DNA of 64,000 nucleotides from contig JABXHY010000034.1 of NCBI GenBank assembly GCA_013373375.1, positions 1 through 64,000 on the forward strand. Direction: 5' to 3'. This document shows positions 35,101-44,330 of the stretch, piece after piece. The position numbers were made by a program, and so were the translations under genes. Position 1 is the stretch's first letter. Each line of letters opens with the position of its first letter. This DNA comes from Gammaproteobacteria bacterium. GTDB lineage: Bacteria; Pseudomonadota; Gammaproteobacteria; Enterobacterales; Kangiellaceae. The notes below the pieces were generated by a model. The model was given only the letters and a program-made list of their open reading frames with translations. It was not told where the DNA came from and did no database searches.

Positions 35101-35976
35101 ATGTTCAGGGTGTTCCGTGTGCTTGGTGTATCAATTATGGTCGGTTATGGCATTACGGCTACAGCTGCATTCAGAACCTATCTGGCAGACATCGAAGACT
35201 CCGTATGGGAGTTTGACGGCAACCCTGTAAAATGCGAGCTGAAACACAAAATTCCTCTTTATGGAGAGGCCGTGTTTTCTTCTAAAGCGGGTCGTGCTCC
35301 CAATATGATTTTCGTGCTAGACAGCATGCGCAATCGTGTCCCATCTGATCGGCTTGTCGAAGTAAGAGCGTTAGCGTCTCATTGGCAGCCTGGATTGCGA
35401 GCTGAGCAGCTTCTTCCTACACATTCAATTCCTGGTGAAAAAACGCTCAATATTATCGATGAGCAAGCTTGGAAATTACTGGTTGGTTTAGAAAGAGGAA
35501 TGAACCCTGCTTTTTATTATCGTGATTTTTCCGATAACAGTGACCGAGTGGCGGTGGCATTATCCCCGGTTAACTTTCAAGCGGTTTATGATCAATTCTT
35601 GAGTTGTGTTGAAGGGTTATTACCCTATGACTTTCGTGAAATACAGTACACTATGGTGCACTTTGATTTTGATAAGCACAATCTATCGAGAGACGATAAG
35701 CAAAAATTAGATGTTTTAGCCGACTTCATTAAATATGATCCTGAAATAGAAGTCGTATTGCTGGAAGGCCATACCGATAGTATTGCTTTGCGCAGCTACA
35801 ATAAAAAGCTCGGTATGAAACGAGCAGACGCAGTGAAAACCTATCTCACCGATAAAGGCGTAATGGAACAGAAAATTCGAGCGGTCAGTTATGGGGAACG
35901 TCGACCCCTAGAAAGCAATGCCACAGAAGAGGGAAGAGCAATGAATCGACGTGTTTTTGTAACGCTGAATAAATAG
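35101..35976 (+). CDS. motY: MotY-like OmpA-family flagellar protein
   Basis: 291 residues with a signal peptide (VLGVSIMVGYGITATAAF), a MotY-type N-terminal domain (about 25-165; FRTYLADIEDSVWEFDGNPV, CELKHKIPLYGEAVF), and a C-terminal OmpA/MotB peptidoglycan-binding domain (about 180-291; VHFDFDKHNLS, LEGHTDSI, GERRP). MotY forms the T-ring of polar flagella and helps anchor stator units. No other flagellar gene is in the window, but the rnt neighbour supports the call. Confidence 0.85.
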   Translation: MFRVFRVLGVSIMVGYGITATAAFRTYLADIEDSVWEFDGNPVKCELKHKIPLYGEAVFSSKAGRAPNMIFVLDSMRNRVPSDRLVEVRALASHWQPGLRAEQLLPTHSIPGEKTLNIIDEQAWKLLVGLERGMNPAFYYRDFSDNSDRVAVALSPVNFQAVYDQFLSCVEGLLPYDFREIQYTMVHFDFDKHNLSRDDKQKLDVLADFIKYDPEIEVVLLEGHTDSIALRSYNKKLGMKRADAVKTYLTDKGVMEQKIRAVSYGERRPLESNATEEGRAMNRRVFVTLNK

Positions 35977-36052
35977 TTAAAACGAAAAATAATTAAGTTT
36001 GTAACGTAATTTGATCAACTGCGATTCTTAACAACTATTCAAGCTCTGTTCT

Positions 36053-36574
36053 TTAATCGGTACCTGCCTCTACTTGTGGCTGACTATTTTCATTTCTGCC
36101 ATTCGTGAATGTTAGTTTTACTCTTTGTGACACTAACATGTATGGAACCCAGATTAACCCTGCGATGAGTGTTCTACCAAATTCTCTCAAAGTTTCCATA
36201 TCAAACATTTCTTCGGAAGGGAAAATTAACGTTACTAGCCATGCATCTAATGGTATAAAAACTAATGATGCCGTAATAATAATGATGTAAAGCTTTGGGA
36301 AAAAATAATGTTTTGAAAAATACAAGTATATTAGAGCTAATGATGAGAGTATCATTAAGCCATTAAAAAATATTTCTCCTATTAAAAGGTAATCAAAGTA
36401 TTGAGTGTAATACTCTGAGCCTTCAGTTGTTAAAGCTTCCCAAGTGCCGTCTTCGAAAATAGGCAAATAAGTAGGAACTAACGTTGCTAAAAGTCGAAAA
36501 GGGCTGATCACCACGCCAATTCCAACCAAAATCAACCATCCACCAAGTCCTTTTAGATCATTGTTGTCACTCAT
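36053..36574 (-). CDS. DUF2569 family membrane protein
   Basis: A 173-residue inner-membrane protein with the DUF2569 start DLKGLGGWLILVGIGVVISP and four hydrophobic spans (about 10-30, 62-85, 90-112, 128-148). The C-terminus is polar. Function is unknown for this family. Base composition is more AT-rich than its neighbours, and it stands alone on the minus strand. Confidence 0.83.
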   Translation of the reverse strand: MSDNNDLKGLGGWLILVGIGVVISPFRLLATLVPTYLPIFEDGTWEALTTEGSEYYTQYFDYLLIGEIFFNGLMILSSLALIYLYFSKHYFFPKLYIIIITASLVFIPLDAWLVTLIFPSEEMFDMETLREFGRTLIAGLIWVPYMLVSQRVKLTFTNGRNENSQPQVEAGTD

Positions 36575-36694
36575 GTTTTAATCCTTTTTTGTATGTGTAA
36601 TGTGTAGAATTTAATATTTCAATTAAAGTTCATAAAATTGGTGTTATCAAGCAGGATAAATCGATAGGTTTTTATGTTCATGATAAGTAGAGTT

Positions 36695-37330
36695 TTAAAT
36701 ATCTACTTTATCCTTAAATTCGCACAAATCTTCAATAATGCATGAACCACATCGAGGCTTTCGTGCGACGCAAGTATATCGGCCATGTAAAATTAGCCAA
36801 TGGTGTGCATCAACTAAATATTGCTTCGGCACAAACTTAAGTAATTTTTTTTCAACATCTAAAACTGTTTTGCCCGGCGCGATTTTGGTTCTGTTCGAGA
36901 CTCGGTAAATATGAGTGTCTACGGCCATGGTTGGCTGTCCAAAAGCAGTATTAAGAACAACATTGGCGGTTTTTCTTCCTACTCCGGGAAGCGCCTCTAA
37001 AGCTTCTCGTGTATCAGGTACTTGTGAATTATGCTGTTCTACCAAGGCTTTACAGGTTTTTATTACGTTTTCTGCCTTTGAATTGTAAAGTCCAATGGTT
37101 TTAATATATTTTTTTAAGCCTTCAACACCCAATGCAAAAATCTTTTCGGGAGTATTGGCGACAGGATAAAGTTTCTGTGTCGCTTTATTCACGCTCACAT
37201 CTGTGGCTTGAGCTGAAAGTATCACCGCAATTAAGAGTTCGAATGGATTGCTGTATTCAAGCTCTGTCGTGGGTTTTGGATTGTTATTGTAAAATCGAGA
37301 AAAGATTTCTTCGCGTTTTAATTTATTCAT
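36695..37330 (-). CDS. nth: Endonuclease III
   Basis: DNA glycosylase/AP lyase that removes oxidised pyrimidines in base excision repair. 211 residues, with the helix-hairpin-helix LPGVGRKTA carrying catalytic Lys120, the catalytic Asp138 in VDTHIYRVSNR, and the C-terminal [4Fe-4S] loop C-x6-C-x2-C-x5-C (CVARKPRCGSCIIEDLC). Residue numbers agree with E. coli Nth. It starts 32 bases after the hutI stop on the same strand, so it may be co-transcribed with hutI by chance of position. Confidence 0.96.
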   Translation of the reverse strand: MNKLKREEIFSRFYNNNPKPTTELEYSNPFELLIAVILSAQATDVSVNKATQKLYPVANTPEKIFALGVEGLKKYIKTIGLYNSKAENVIKTCKALVEQHNSQVPDTREALEALPGVGRKTANVVLNTAFGQPTMAVDTHIYRVSNRTKIAPGKTVLDVEKKLLKFVPKQYLVDAHHWLILHGRYTCVARKPRCGSCIIEDLCEFKDKVDI

Positions 37331-37361
37331 GACTTTGAGTATTAATTTTTGATCTAATTGT

Positions 37362-38621
37362 TTAGTTAGTTTGGTTTAATTTATCTAAAATAAGTTGACC
37401 GTTTTTAAATACACCAACGCAAGGATTGTGACCGAAAGCATAAGGAACATCGCTTGGGTGTTCTATGTCCCAAATGGCCAAGTCTGCCACCATGCCTTTG
37501 CAGAGTTGTCCTTTATTATTTTCTTCACCAAGTGCTTTTGCTGCATGTCGAGTCACTCCAAGCCAACTTTCTAAGGGTGTCATTTTAAATAACGTACAGG
37601 CCATATTCATTACTAACAAAAGCGAAGTGCAAGGTGAACTTCCTGGATTACAATCGGTTGCTAAGGCAATGGGAACATTTTTTGCGCGTAACTTTTCGAT
37701 GGGCGGTAATTGTGACTCTCTTAAATAATAAAAGGCTGCTGGCAATAGCACTGCGGTCGTACCACTTTTTGCTATTGCTTCTATTCCTTCGTCGCTAATG
37801 TATTCAAGGTGATCGACCGAAAGAGCACCAAAATTTGCCGCTAATTGTGAGCCTTGTTGATCGGAGAGTTGTTCTGCGTGTAACTTTACATTCATTCCAA
37901 GTTCTTTTGCTTTTTCAAATACACGTTTAACCTGGTCACGTGTAAAACCAATAGTTTCACAAAATGCATCTACGGTATTTGCCAGGTTTTCGGTTTTCAC
38001 TTGAGGCAGCATTTCTTCGCAAATGAGAGTAATGTAACCTTCAGGATCATTTTTAAACTCCGGCGGTAAAGCATGAGCACCCAAAAATGTTGGCGTAAAA
38101 TCGATTGCCAGTGTTGAATCAAGTTGCTTAATAACTCTGAGTAGTTTCAGTTCAGATTCACTGTCTAGGCCATAGCCAGACTTCGCTTCAATAGTTGTAA
38201 CACCTTCGTCCATCAAGCACTCAACGCGTTTTAATGCACTCTTGTATAAGTCATTTTCAGTTGCCGCTCGAGTCGATTTAACGGTCGATAAAATACCGCC
38301 TCCGCGTTGGGCGATTTCAGCATAACTTACGCCATTAAGTCTTTGCTCAAACTCTTGGCTACGATTTCCTCCGAACACAATATGTGTGTGGCAATCGATT
38401 AGTCCAGGAGATATCCAGCGTTGCTGTAAGTCAAAAGTACTCACAGTTGTATTGTCAATAAACGCTGAGAGGGTTTCGTCGATAGCGCCTAGGTCGGAAA
38501 TTTTTCCATTCTTCATCGCGAGAAACCCATTTTCAATAACGCCATAGTTTCCGTCACTTAGCGTAAGAAGATTGGCATTGTGTAAAATTATGTCTGCGTC
38601 TGTTAAAGCGTTTTTATGCAT
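37362..38621 (-). CDS. hutI: Imidazolonepropionase
   Basis: Hydrolyses 4-imidazolone-5-propionate to N-formimino-L-glutamate, the third hut step. This amidohydrolase-fold protein of 419 residues has the metal site DCHTHIVFGGNRSQEF, the EAKSGYGL motif, a HAEQLSD second-shell His and DCNPGSSP near the C-terminus. It is divergent from hutF with 70 bases between starts. No TGTATATACA-like HutC operator is visible in that gap, in contrast to the hutCUHG locus. The ribosome site is weak. Confidence 0.96.
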   Translation of the reverse strand: MHKNALTDADIILHNANLLTLSDGNYGVIENGFLAMKNGKISDLGAIDETLSAFIDNTTVSTFDLQQRWISPGLIDCHTHIVFGGNRSQEFEQRLNGVSYAEIAQRGGGILSTVKSTRAATENDLYKSALKRVECLMDEGVTTIEAKSGYGLDSESELKLLRVIKQLDSTLAIDFTPTFLGAHALPPEFKNDPEGYITLICEEMLPQVKTENLANTVDAFCETIGFTRDQVKRVFEKAKELGMNVKLHAEQLSDQQGSQLAANFGALSVDHLEYISDEGIEAIAKSGTTAVLLPAAFYYLRESQLPPIEKLRAKNVPIALATDCNPGSSPCTSLLLVMNMACTLFKMTPLESWLGVTRHAAKALGEENNKGQLCKGMVADLAIWDIEHPSDVPYAFGHNPCVGVFKNGQLILDKLNQTN

Positions 38622-38691
38622 AAAGTAGTTCTTGCGTCTTCAATTCTTGCGCAGTATGGTAGCGCGAAACAACGATTAACGGAAATTTGAA

Positions 38692-40050
38692 ATGAAACTT
38701 CATGCTCCGCAGGTTCTTTTGGAAAGTGGTTGGGCCGAAGATAAGACCCTAGACATCGAAGGTGGTTTAATTTTGAGCATCGTTGATGGAAAAAGTGATG
38801 GTGCAGAGTCGTTGAATGGTGCGGTTATACCCGGTATGGCGAATCTGCATTCTCATAGTTTTCAAAAAGCCTTCGTCGGATTAACAGAATTTCGTACTCG
38901 TGATGACGACTCTTTTTGGAGTTGGCGTGAAGCTATGTACCGATTATTAAAAACAATCACCCCAGATGATCTCCATATAATCGCTAGGTATTTGTATCAA
39001 GAGATGCTGCTGAATGGCTATACATCTTGTGCTGAGTTTCATTATCTACATCATCCGAGTGATGCGGTGAGTTTCGATGAAGTGGGCAGCATGTCGAATG
39101 CGGTGATTGAGGCAGCTTTAGAAACGGGGATCGACTTAACGCACTGTCCGGTTTTTTACCATTACAGCGGTTTTGGTGAGTTACCTGCATTAGACAATCA
39201 ACGTCCTTTTTTACACTCTATGAATGATTTTCAACATTTACTCGAAGTATTGCAAAAGCGATATCAAAATAATGCTGCAGTTGCATTCGGTATTGCTCCT
39301 CATTCACTTAGGGCTGTTTCATCTGAGCAATTAAAGGAACTTGAAAATTGGTGGACTCAAGGTCCAATCCATATTCATATTGCAGAACAAATGCCAGAAG
39401 TAAACGCTTGCATGGAGTTTTATGGACAACGTCCTGTCGAATGGTTATTGCAAAATCATTCTGTTAACGAGCGCTGGTGTTTGGTGCATGCAACTCATTT
39501 AACTGAAAGTGAAGTGATGCAATTAGCGAATTCTGGAGCAGTAGCTGGAATCTGTCCAGAAACGGAAGCCAATCTTGGTGACGGTATATTTCCAGCCGAA
39601 GCCTATATTGCTCAAAATGGAAAGTTTGGTATTGGCTCTGACAGTCAAATCTGCGTTTCTCCATTTAGAGAATTAAGAACCTTTGAATATTCTCAACGTC
39701 TGGTCAGTCAAAAACGTAACCGGTTGTGTTCGCAAAGGGAGCAACACGTGGGAACTTTTCTCTGGCAAAACTCAGTTAAGAATGGAGCCGAAGTAGTTAG
39801 ACCGAATGCTGGAGCGTTGAAGGAAGGGAGTGAGGCGAGTTTTATTGTGCTGGACAATCAGATTGCAGAACTTTGCCATGACTCAATGGAGTATTTTTTG
39901 GATAGCGCAATTTTTGCTGCCAATGAAAACCCTGTTCGAGATGTCTATGTGCGTGGTATTTGTCGAGTGAAAGACAAAGAACTACAGGGACAAAATGATT
40001 ATAGAGAAGATTACCGACGATGGCTGAAAAAGACCATCAATGAGCTTTAA
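38692..40050 (+). CDS. hutF: Formimidoylglutamate deiminase
   Basis: Converts N-formimino-L-glutamate to N-formyl-L-glutamate and ammonia, feeding HutG. The 452-residue amidohydrolase has the metal-binding HSHSFQKAF motif (about 53), HSLRAVS, HIAEQ and the GSDSQICVSPFRELR stretch typical of HutF. Its presence with hutG and the lack of a formiminoglutamase gene define the five-step Pseudomonas-type pathway. It is divergent from hutI and ends 15 bases before the stop of the convergent sensor-kinase gene. Confidence 0.95.
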   Translation: MKLHAPQVLLESGWAEDKTLDIEGGLILSIVDGKSDGAESLNGAVIPGMANLHSHSFQKAFVGLTEFRTRDDDSFWSWREAMYRLLKTITPDDLHIIARYLYQEMLLNGYTSCAEFHYLHHPSDAVSFDEVGSMSNAVIEAALETGIDLTHCPVFYHYSGFGELPALDNQRPFLHSMNDFQHLLEVLQKRYQNNAAVAFGIAPHSLRAVSSEQLKELENWWTQGPIHIHIAEQMPEVNACMEFYGQRPVEWLLQNHSVNERWCLVHATHLTESEVMQLANSGAVAGICPETEANLGDGIFPAEAYIAQNGKFGIGSDSQICVSPFRELRTFEYSQRLVSQKRNRLCSQREQHVGTFLWQNSVKNGAEVVRPNAGALKEGSEASFIVLDNQIAELCHDSMEYFLDSAIFAANENPVRDVYVRGICRVKDKELQGQNDYREDYRRWLKKTINEL

Positions 40051-40065
40051 AATTGAAAGCGTAAT

Positions 40066-42018
40066 TTAAGATTCTGAGTTTGCTGGTTTCATTAGCTCAG
40101 AACAGGTTAATCTGAGCTTTTGCATGTCGATAGGTTTATTTAAAATGGTGGTTACTCCACTTTGTCTGAGGATCTCGAGTCCTTTAAGCTCAACGTCACC
40201 GCTTAACACTAAAATAGGAGTGTTTTCAGAACGCGTTCTTTGGAAAGCTCTTAATCGTTGAGTGATATCGAGTAACGACATGTCGGGTAATTGACTATCA
40301 ATAATCAAAAGTTCATAAAAAGAACGTCGAATTTTTTCAAGTGCAATATTGGCATTACTGGCTATGTCTACAACTGCTCCAACTGAATTAAGCATTTCTT
40401 TAATGACTAATTGATCGACAGTGTTTGATTCAATTAACAAAATCTTTCCATCCAAAGTGCTTACGAACTGTAAGTCTTGTTCGGACAGTTGGTTTGCCTT
40501 TTGTAAACGGTCGTTTTTCTGTTTGTCGAATTTTGAAACTGAAAAAGAAAACTCTAATGAGTAACAAGTACCTTGCTCGGGAGAGCTTGAAACTTCTATC
40601 TTTCCATCCAACTTTTCAACCAGCAGCTTAACAATCGCCATGTTTAATCCTACATTTGGTGAGTAAGCTGCCTCTGCCGAACCGGATTGTCCAAATGAAT
40701 GAAAAATAGAACCTAATTCTTCCGGGGTAAATCCTATTCCGTTATCAAGCATCTCAATGGATGCAAATAACTTTTCTCCATTTTCAATGGGTTTACCGTT
40801 CACTTTTATTTCAATAAAACCATCTTGAGTACGTGTAAGCCCGGTATCGATTAGATTGTAAATGATTTTTTGTAGCACTGACTCATCGGCAACTATGTTG
40901 ATGTCTTGAAAAAGTGCCTCGCAACAAAAGTCGATGGCAACGTGCTGTTTTGAACACACTGGAGAGAATTGTCGAATTACTCGATTAAACGTTCGGTTTA
41001 GAGTGAACTCTGTAGAGTGAATTATATATTCATCATTTTCTAGCTTGGCGTATTCGAGAATATTATCCAGTAAGGTTACCAGCTGGTTACTGGATAATAT
41101 GCTCTGTGATATCAAGTTTTTTTGGTTTACTTCATCAATTTTCTGTTCGAGCAACTGAATGCAGCCCAGCGATCGATTAAGCGGATTGCGTAACTCGGTG
41201 CTCATAATTGATAAAAACTGACTTTTTGCTTTACTCGCATTCTCAGCGTCAGAGCGAGCTTGCTCTAGCGCCATGGCGTGTTCAAGTTCCTTTCTCTTTG
41301 CGAGTTCAAGGGATTGTGCCATTTCATTTAGATTGGCCTCTAGTACACCAATTTCTCCCGAAGAGCGCTGCTTTACTCTAGCTGACAACATACCGGTTTT
41401 GAAAAGTCTTAGTGTTTCTGACAGTGCTTTTATTGGAGTTAAAATGGACTTGGAAATAAAAAGTGCAAGAAGCGCTGCAAATCCAAAACTGGCAAGTGAC
41501 AAGACTAACCCACCAATGAGCGCTTCTGTTTGTTCTGCAATTAAGCGTTTTTTAGTGAGTCCAATTCTAACTTCCCCAATGATGCTGTTATCTTCTTGTG
41601 CTTCATCGAGTGAAAGAGAAAAATCCGCATTGTCCAGGGGAACATCTTGTAATTGGATCTCTGATGAAAAGCGCAACACGCTGTCATCAATTGGCTCATC
41701 AATGTATTGCAGATTTCGACGAGATAACAGCAGTTCTTTATCGCGATCATAAAAGTCGATGAATATAATGTCTTGCTCTTTAAGGATAGGGGTAACAATT
41801 TCTTCCAGCAAAGTGGGACTTTTAATAAACACAGCGTATTCACTGGCAGGTGCTAACTGCTGAACGAGTAATTCACCTTTACGAATAAGTTGAGATTCAA
41901 GAACTTGAAATTTATCGTAAATGAAATAACTCGTCATTGTGAAAAACATGAAGGCTGCTGGAGTTAACCCCAGTACCATTGTTCTTTTGAAGATTGACCA
42001 ATTATTCATAAACTTCAC
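40066..42018 (-). CDS. Degenerate hybrid sensor kinase (His to Thr in the H-box)
   Basis: 650 residues. A periplasmic sensor region lies between spans at about 15-35 and 167-190, then come a HAMP domain (about 188-240), a HisKA-like helix pair, a HATPase_c domain and a C-terminal receiver (about 525-645). Key residues are altered: the H-box reads IMSTELRNPLN, with Thr274 in place of His; the catalytic N-box Asn is Thr392 (NLIDTGL); and the G2 box reads VGLNMAI. The G1 box DNGIGF is kept. The receiver has ES where DD is normal, but keeps the central Asp and the Lys. It is thus probably not an active histidine kinase. It overlaps the upstream binding-protein gene by 17 bases. Confidence 0.88.
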   Translation of the reverse strand: MKFMNNWSIFKRTMVLGLTPAAFMFFTMTSYFIYDKFQVLESQLIRKGELLVQQLAPASEYAVFIKSPTLLEEIVTPILKEQDIIFIDFYDRDKELLLSRRNLQYIDEPIDDSVLRFSSEIQLQDVPLDNADFSLSLDEAQEDNSIIGEVRIGLTKKRLIAEQTEALIGGLVLSLASFGFAALLALFISKSILTPIKALSETLRLFKTGMLSARVKQRSSGEIGVLEANLNEMAQSLELAKRKELEHAMALEQARSDAENASKAKSQFLSIMSTELRNPLNRSLGCIQLLEQKIDEVNQKNLISQSILSSNQLVTLLDNILEYAKLENDEYIIHSTEFTLNRTFNRVIRQFSPVCSKQHVAIDFCCEALFQDINIVADESVLQKIIYNLIDTGLTRTQDGFIEIKVNGKPIENGEKLFASIEMLDNGIGFTPEELGSIFHSFGQSGSAEAAYSPNVGLNMAIVKLLVEKLDGKIEVSSSPEQGTCYSLEFSFSVSKFDKQKNDRLQKANQLSEQDLQFVSTLDGKILLIESNTVDQLVIKEMLNSVGAVVDIASNANIALEKIRRSFYELLIIDSQLPDMSLLDITQRLRAFQRTRSENTPILVLSGDVELKGLEILRQSGVTTILNKPIDMQKLRLTCSELMKPANSES

Positions 42019-42973
42019 TATTACCGAAATTTAACTCAGTTGCTTGAATGACATCCGTGTAATGAGCGCTTGGTTTGACTTCTAAGTTCAATGAACGAGC
42101 GACATCTTCATTAAAATCGACACTAAATCGTTTGCTAAAACTTGGCTTGGGAAGTGTTTTATTTCGCTGAAAAAACAAACTAACAATATCTGTTGTTTCA
42201 TCCAGTAATTGTTGCATTGAGGTATAAGTAGTTGCCACACTTCCCGGCTTGATAAAGTTTTTGTCTGCACCGAGTAAGAATTTGTTATGTCGGTAAAGCG
42301 TAAGCAATATCGACTTAATGGTTGAGCGGTTATAAATGCTTCTTGAGTTAGTTGCAATTAAAGCATCACTGCGATTAATAACGCGTATCAATGCTTTTGA
42401 AAAACTCTCTGGTTCAGTGACTATCTCATATTCGAGAATCAAGTTGAGTTTGAAAGCAATATTTTTAAGTATTTCAATTTTATTTCTTTCTTGAGGAGAC
42501 AATAAAACTCCGATTCTTCTGCCCGTTGGATAAAGCTCTTTAAATAATAGCATCTGCCTCATGACCGGAGCTTGATGAAAAATGGCAGATACTTGATTTG
42601 TTTGTCGCTCCGACGTTATGAATTCGTACTCAATGGGAGAAATCAGGGTCGCTAAAATTGGTGTATCACGATAGACACGAGTTGCTTTAGCCAAAGCCTT
42701 CGAGCCTACAGTGACAATCAATACATTTTTGTTGTTGGAAGTTTTATCTTCAACTTGAGAGGCTTCAACATTAAAGTTTTTACCGAGAAGTTTTAAGTTC
42801 GTTATAAGTTGATCGGAGAAGCTCTGTTCAATTCGGGTTGGCTGTTTGTCAAGAATGACTTTTATGTGTTGAATGGCAATATCAGGACGCTGCGCGACAA
42901 CGGTGGTGCAGCACAATGTTATTGATAAAAGTGTTAAGCCGACAGTTAAAATTCGGCATAAATAGGACGACAT
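42002..42973 (-). CDS. Periplasmic ABC substrate-binding-like protein paired with sensor
   Basis: 323 residues with a signal peptide (MSSYLCRILTVGLTLLSITL, then CCTTVVAQ) and a two-lobed fold like PF04392 ABC substrate-binding proteins (LIVTVGSKALAKA, GRRIGVLLSPQERNKI, DALIATNSRSIYN). There is no permease or ATPase gene nearby; instead it overlaps the sensor gene downstream by 17 bases. I infer it senses a small ligand in the periplasm and passes the signal to that sensor. The ligand is unknown. Confidence 0.82.
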   Translation of the reverse strand: MSSYLCRILTVGLTLLSITLCCTTVVAQRPDIAIQHIKVILDKQPTRIEQSFSDQLITNLKLLGKNFNVEASQVEDKTSNNKNVLIVTVGSKALAKATRVYRDTPILATLISPIEYEFITSERQTNQVSAIFHQAPVMRQMLLFKELYPTGRRIGVLLSPQERNKIEILKNIAFKLNLILEYEIVTEPESFSKALIRVINRSDALIATNSRSIYNRSTIKSILLTLYRHNKFLLGADKNFIKPGSVATTYTSMQQLLDETTDIVSLFFQRNKTLPKPSFSKRFSVDFNEDVARSLNLEVKPSAHYTDVIQATELNFGNSEVYE

Positions 42974-43063
42974 TAAGATTTATTACGGGCTATCCGAGCC
43001 TTTGTTTCATCACACTAATAGTTAAGTGTAACACAAGTCTTTGATTGTTAAATAATTTGTAAG

Positions 43064-43750
43064 CTACAAATCCTGCTCAAGCGCCCAGTTTATTGGTGGC
43101 TGGTTATGGTTTTGTAATGCTTGATTAGCTTGGCTGAAATGTTTGCAACCAAAAAAACCTCGGTGAGCCGATAGAGGAGAGGGATGAGGGGCTTTTAAAA
43201 TGGTATGTCGTGCATCAATTAACGGCTGTTTTTTCTGTGCGTGAGAGCCCCAGAGCATAAATACCAGGTGGTTAGCGTGTTCACTGAGTTTATGAATCAA
43301 ACGGTCGGTAAAGGTTTCCCAGCCTTTATCTTTATGTGAGTGGGCGAGTCCCTGTTCGACTGTAAGTACCGTATTAAGGAGTAGGACACCTTGTTTTGCC
43401 CAGTTGGATAAGTTCCCGCTCGTTGGAATATTGGCATTGAGATCGGTCGACAACTCTTTAAATATGTTTCGTAAACTGGGCGGGTGTTTTATTCCGTCAG
43501 GCACGCTAAACGCTAACCCATGGGCTTGACCCGGTCCATGGTATGGATCTTGGCCAAGTATAACCACTTTGGTTTTATCCAGCTCAGTGAGTTTTATTGC
43601 ATTAAACACATTGTTGGCTGATGGGTATATTTGTTTGCCTGCTTGACGTTGTGAGTCAACAAACTGCATTAAGGATTGGAAATAGTCTTGTTGCTTTTCC
43701 TCTGCTAGTAGGTCTTTCCAGTCACTTGCCATAAATAAACGGTTACTCAA
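43064..43750 (-). CDS. ung: Uracil-DNA glycosylase
   Basis: Excises uracil from DNA in base excision repair. 228 residues of family 1, with catalytic Asp68 in [17 protein letters not shown], the [10 protein letters not shown] segment, [11 protein letters not shown], and the [13 protein letters not shown] loop carrying the catalytic His. It is complete and of normal length. The gene stands alone on the minus strand. Confidence 0.97.
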   Translation of the reverse strand: MSNRLFMASDWKDLLAEEKQQDYFQSLMQFVDSQRQAGKQIYPSANNVFNAIKLTELDKTKVVILGQDPYHGPGQAHGLAFSVPDGIKHPPSLRNIFKELSTDLNANIPTSGNLSNWAKQGVLLLNTVLTVEQGLAHSHKDKGWETFTDRLIHKLSEHANHLVFMLWGSHAQKKQPLIDARHTILKAPHPSPLSAHRGFFGCKHFSQANQALQNHNQPPINWALEQDL

Positions 43751-43910
43751 AACGGTCGTAGAAAAAACGATATGTTAGCGGTAAGACTTTAGAGGATCAA
43801 TTGGATTTCTTGAGAGGTAACGGTACTGTATTTATAGATGAGATGGTCAAATACCGAAGAAATAGCTTTCTGAGAAATGAGTCTAAAAACTTTTAAGCAA
43901 CTTTTAACTA

Positions 43911-44171
43911 TCAACTATTAACGCGATAGTCTGCGAGTAAATCCATTGGATTGCTATTTGCTAGTTCGACTTCAAATAGAGTTGATGACTCTTCTGGTGA
44001 ATCAATTTCGATTGGATAGAGTTCTGCCCACTGGTCGTATTCCAGCACTTCAATTTCGCCGTCATAATGTTGGAACTCGATGGTTTGATCGTCGTTATCA
44101 AGCGACGTTACTTCAACCGGATCATTTGACACTGAAATTTTATACCAGTGTCCTATTTCAGCATTTTGCAT
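43911..44171 (-). CDS. DUF6763-like small protein
   Basis: An 86-residue acidic protein. It begins EIGHWYKISVSNDPVEVTSL and continues IEFQHYDGEIEVLEYDQWAE, then a PEES segment and an acidic tail. This pattern matches my recollection of DUF6763, a gammaproteobacterial family of unknown function. There is no signal peptide. The opposite-strand frame across it is a shadow. Confidence 0.75.
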   Translation of the reverse strand: MQNAEIGHWYKISVSNDPVEVTSLDNDDQTIEFQHYDGEIEVLEYDQWAELYPIEIDSPEESSTLFEVELANSNPMDLLADYRVNS

Positions 44172-44330
44172 ATCGTTTACTCCACTTGATAAAAATTGTA
44201 CCTCTCATTTGCAGTATAGATAAAAAGAATTAGTCTCTTCAGACTTTTGTTTTACTAATAAAGGTCTTTTTATACTCCTCTGGAATCATTATAATACCGA
44301 CCAGATGGTCTGTACGGAATATGGAATGAT

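Noticed and set aside
41273-41752. 159-codon plus-strand ORF opposite the sensor gene
   Set aside because: Antisense to a well-supported protein; Ser-rich composition is typical of a frame shadow.
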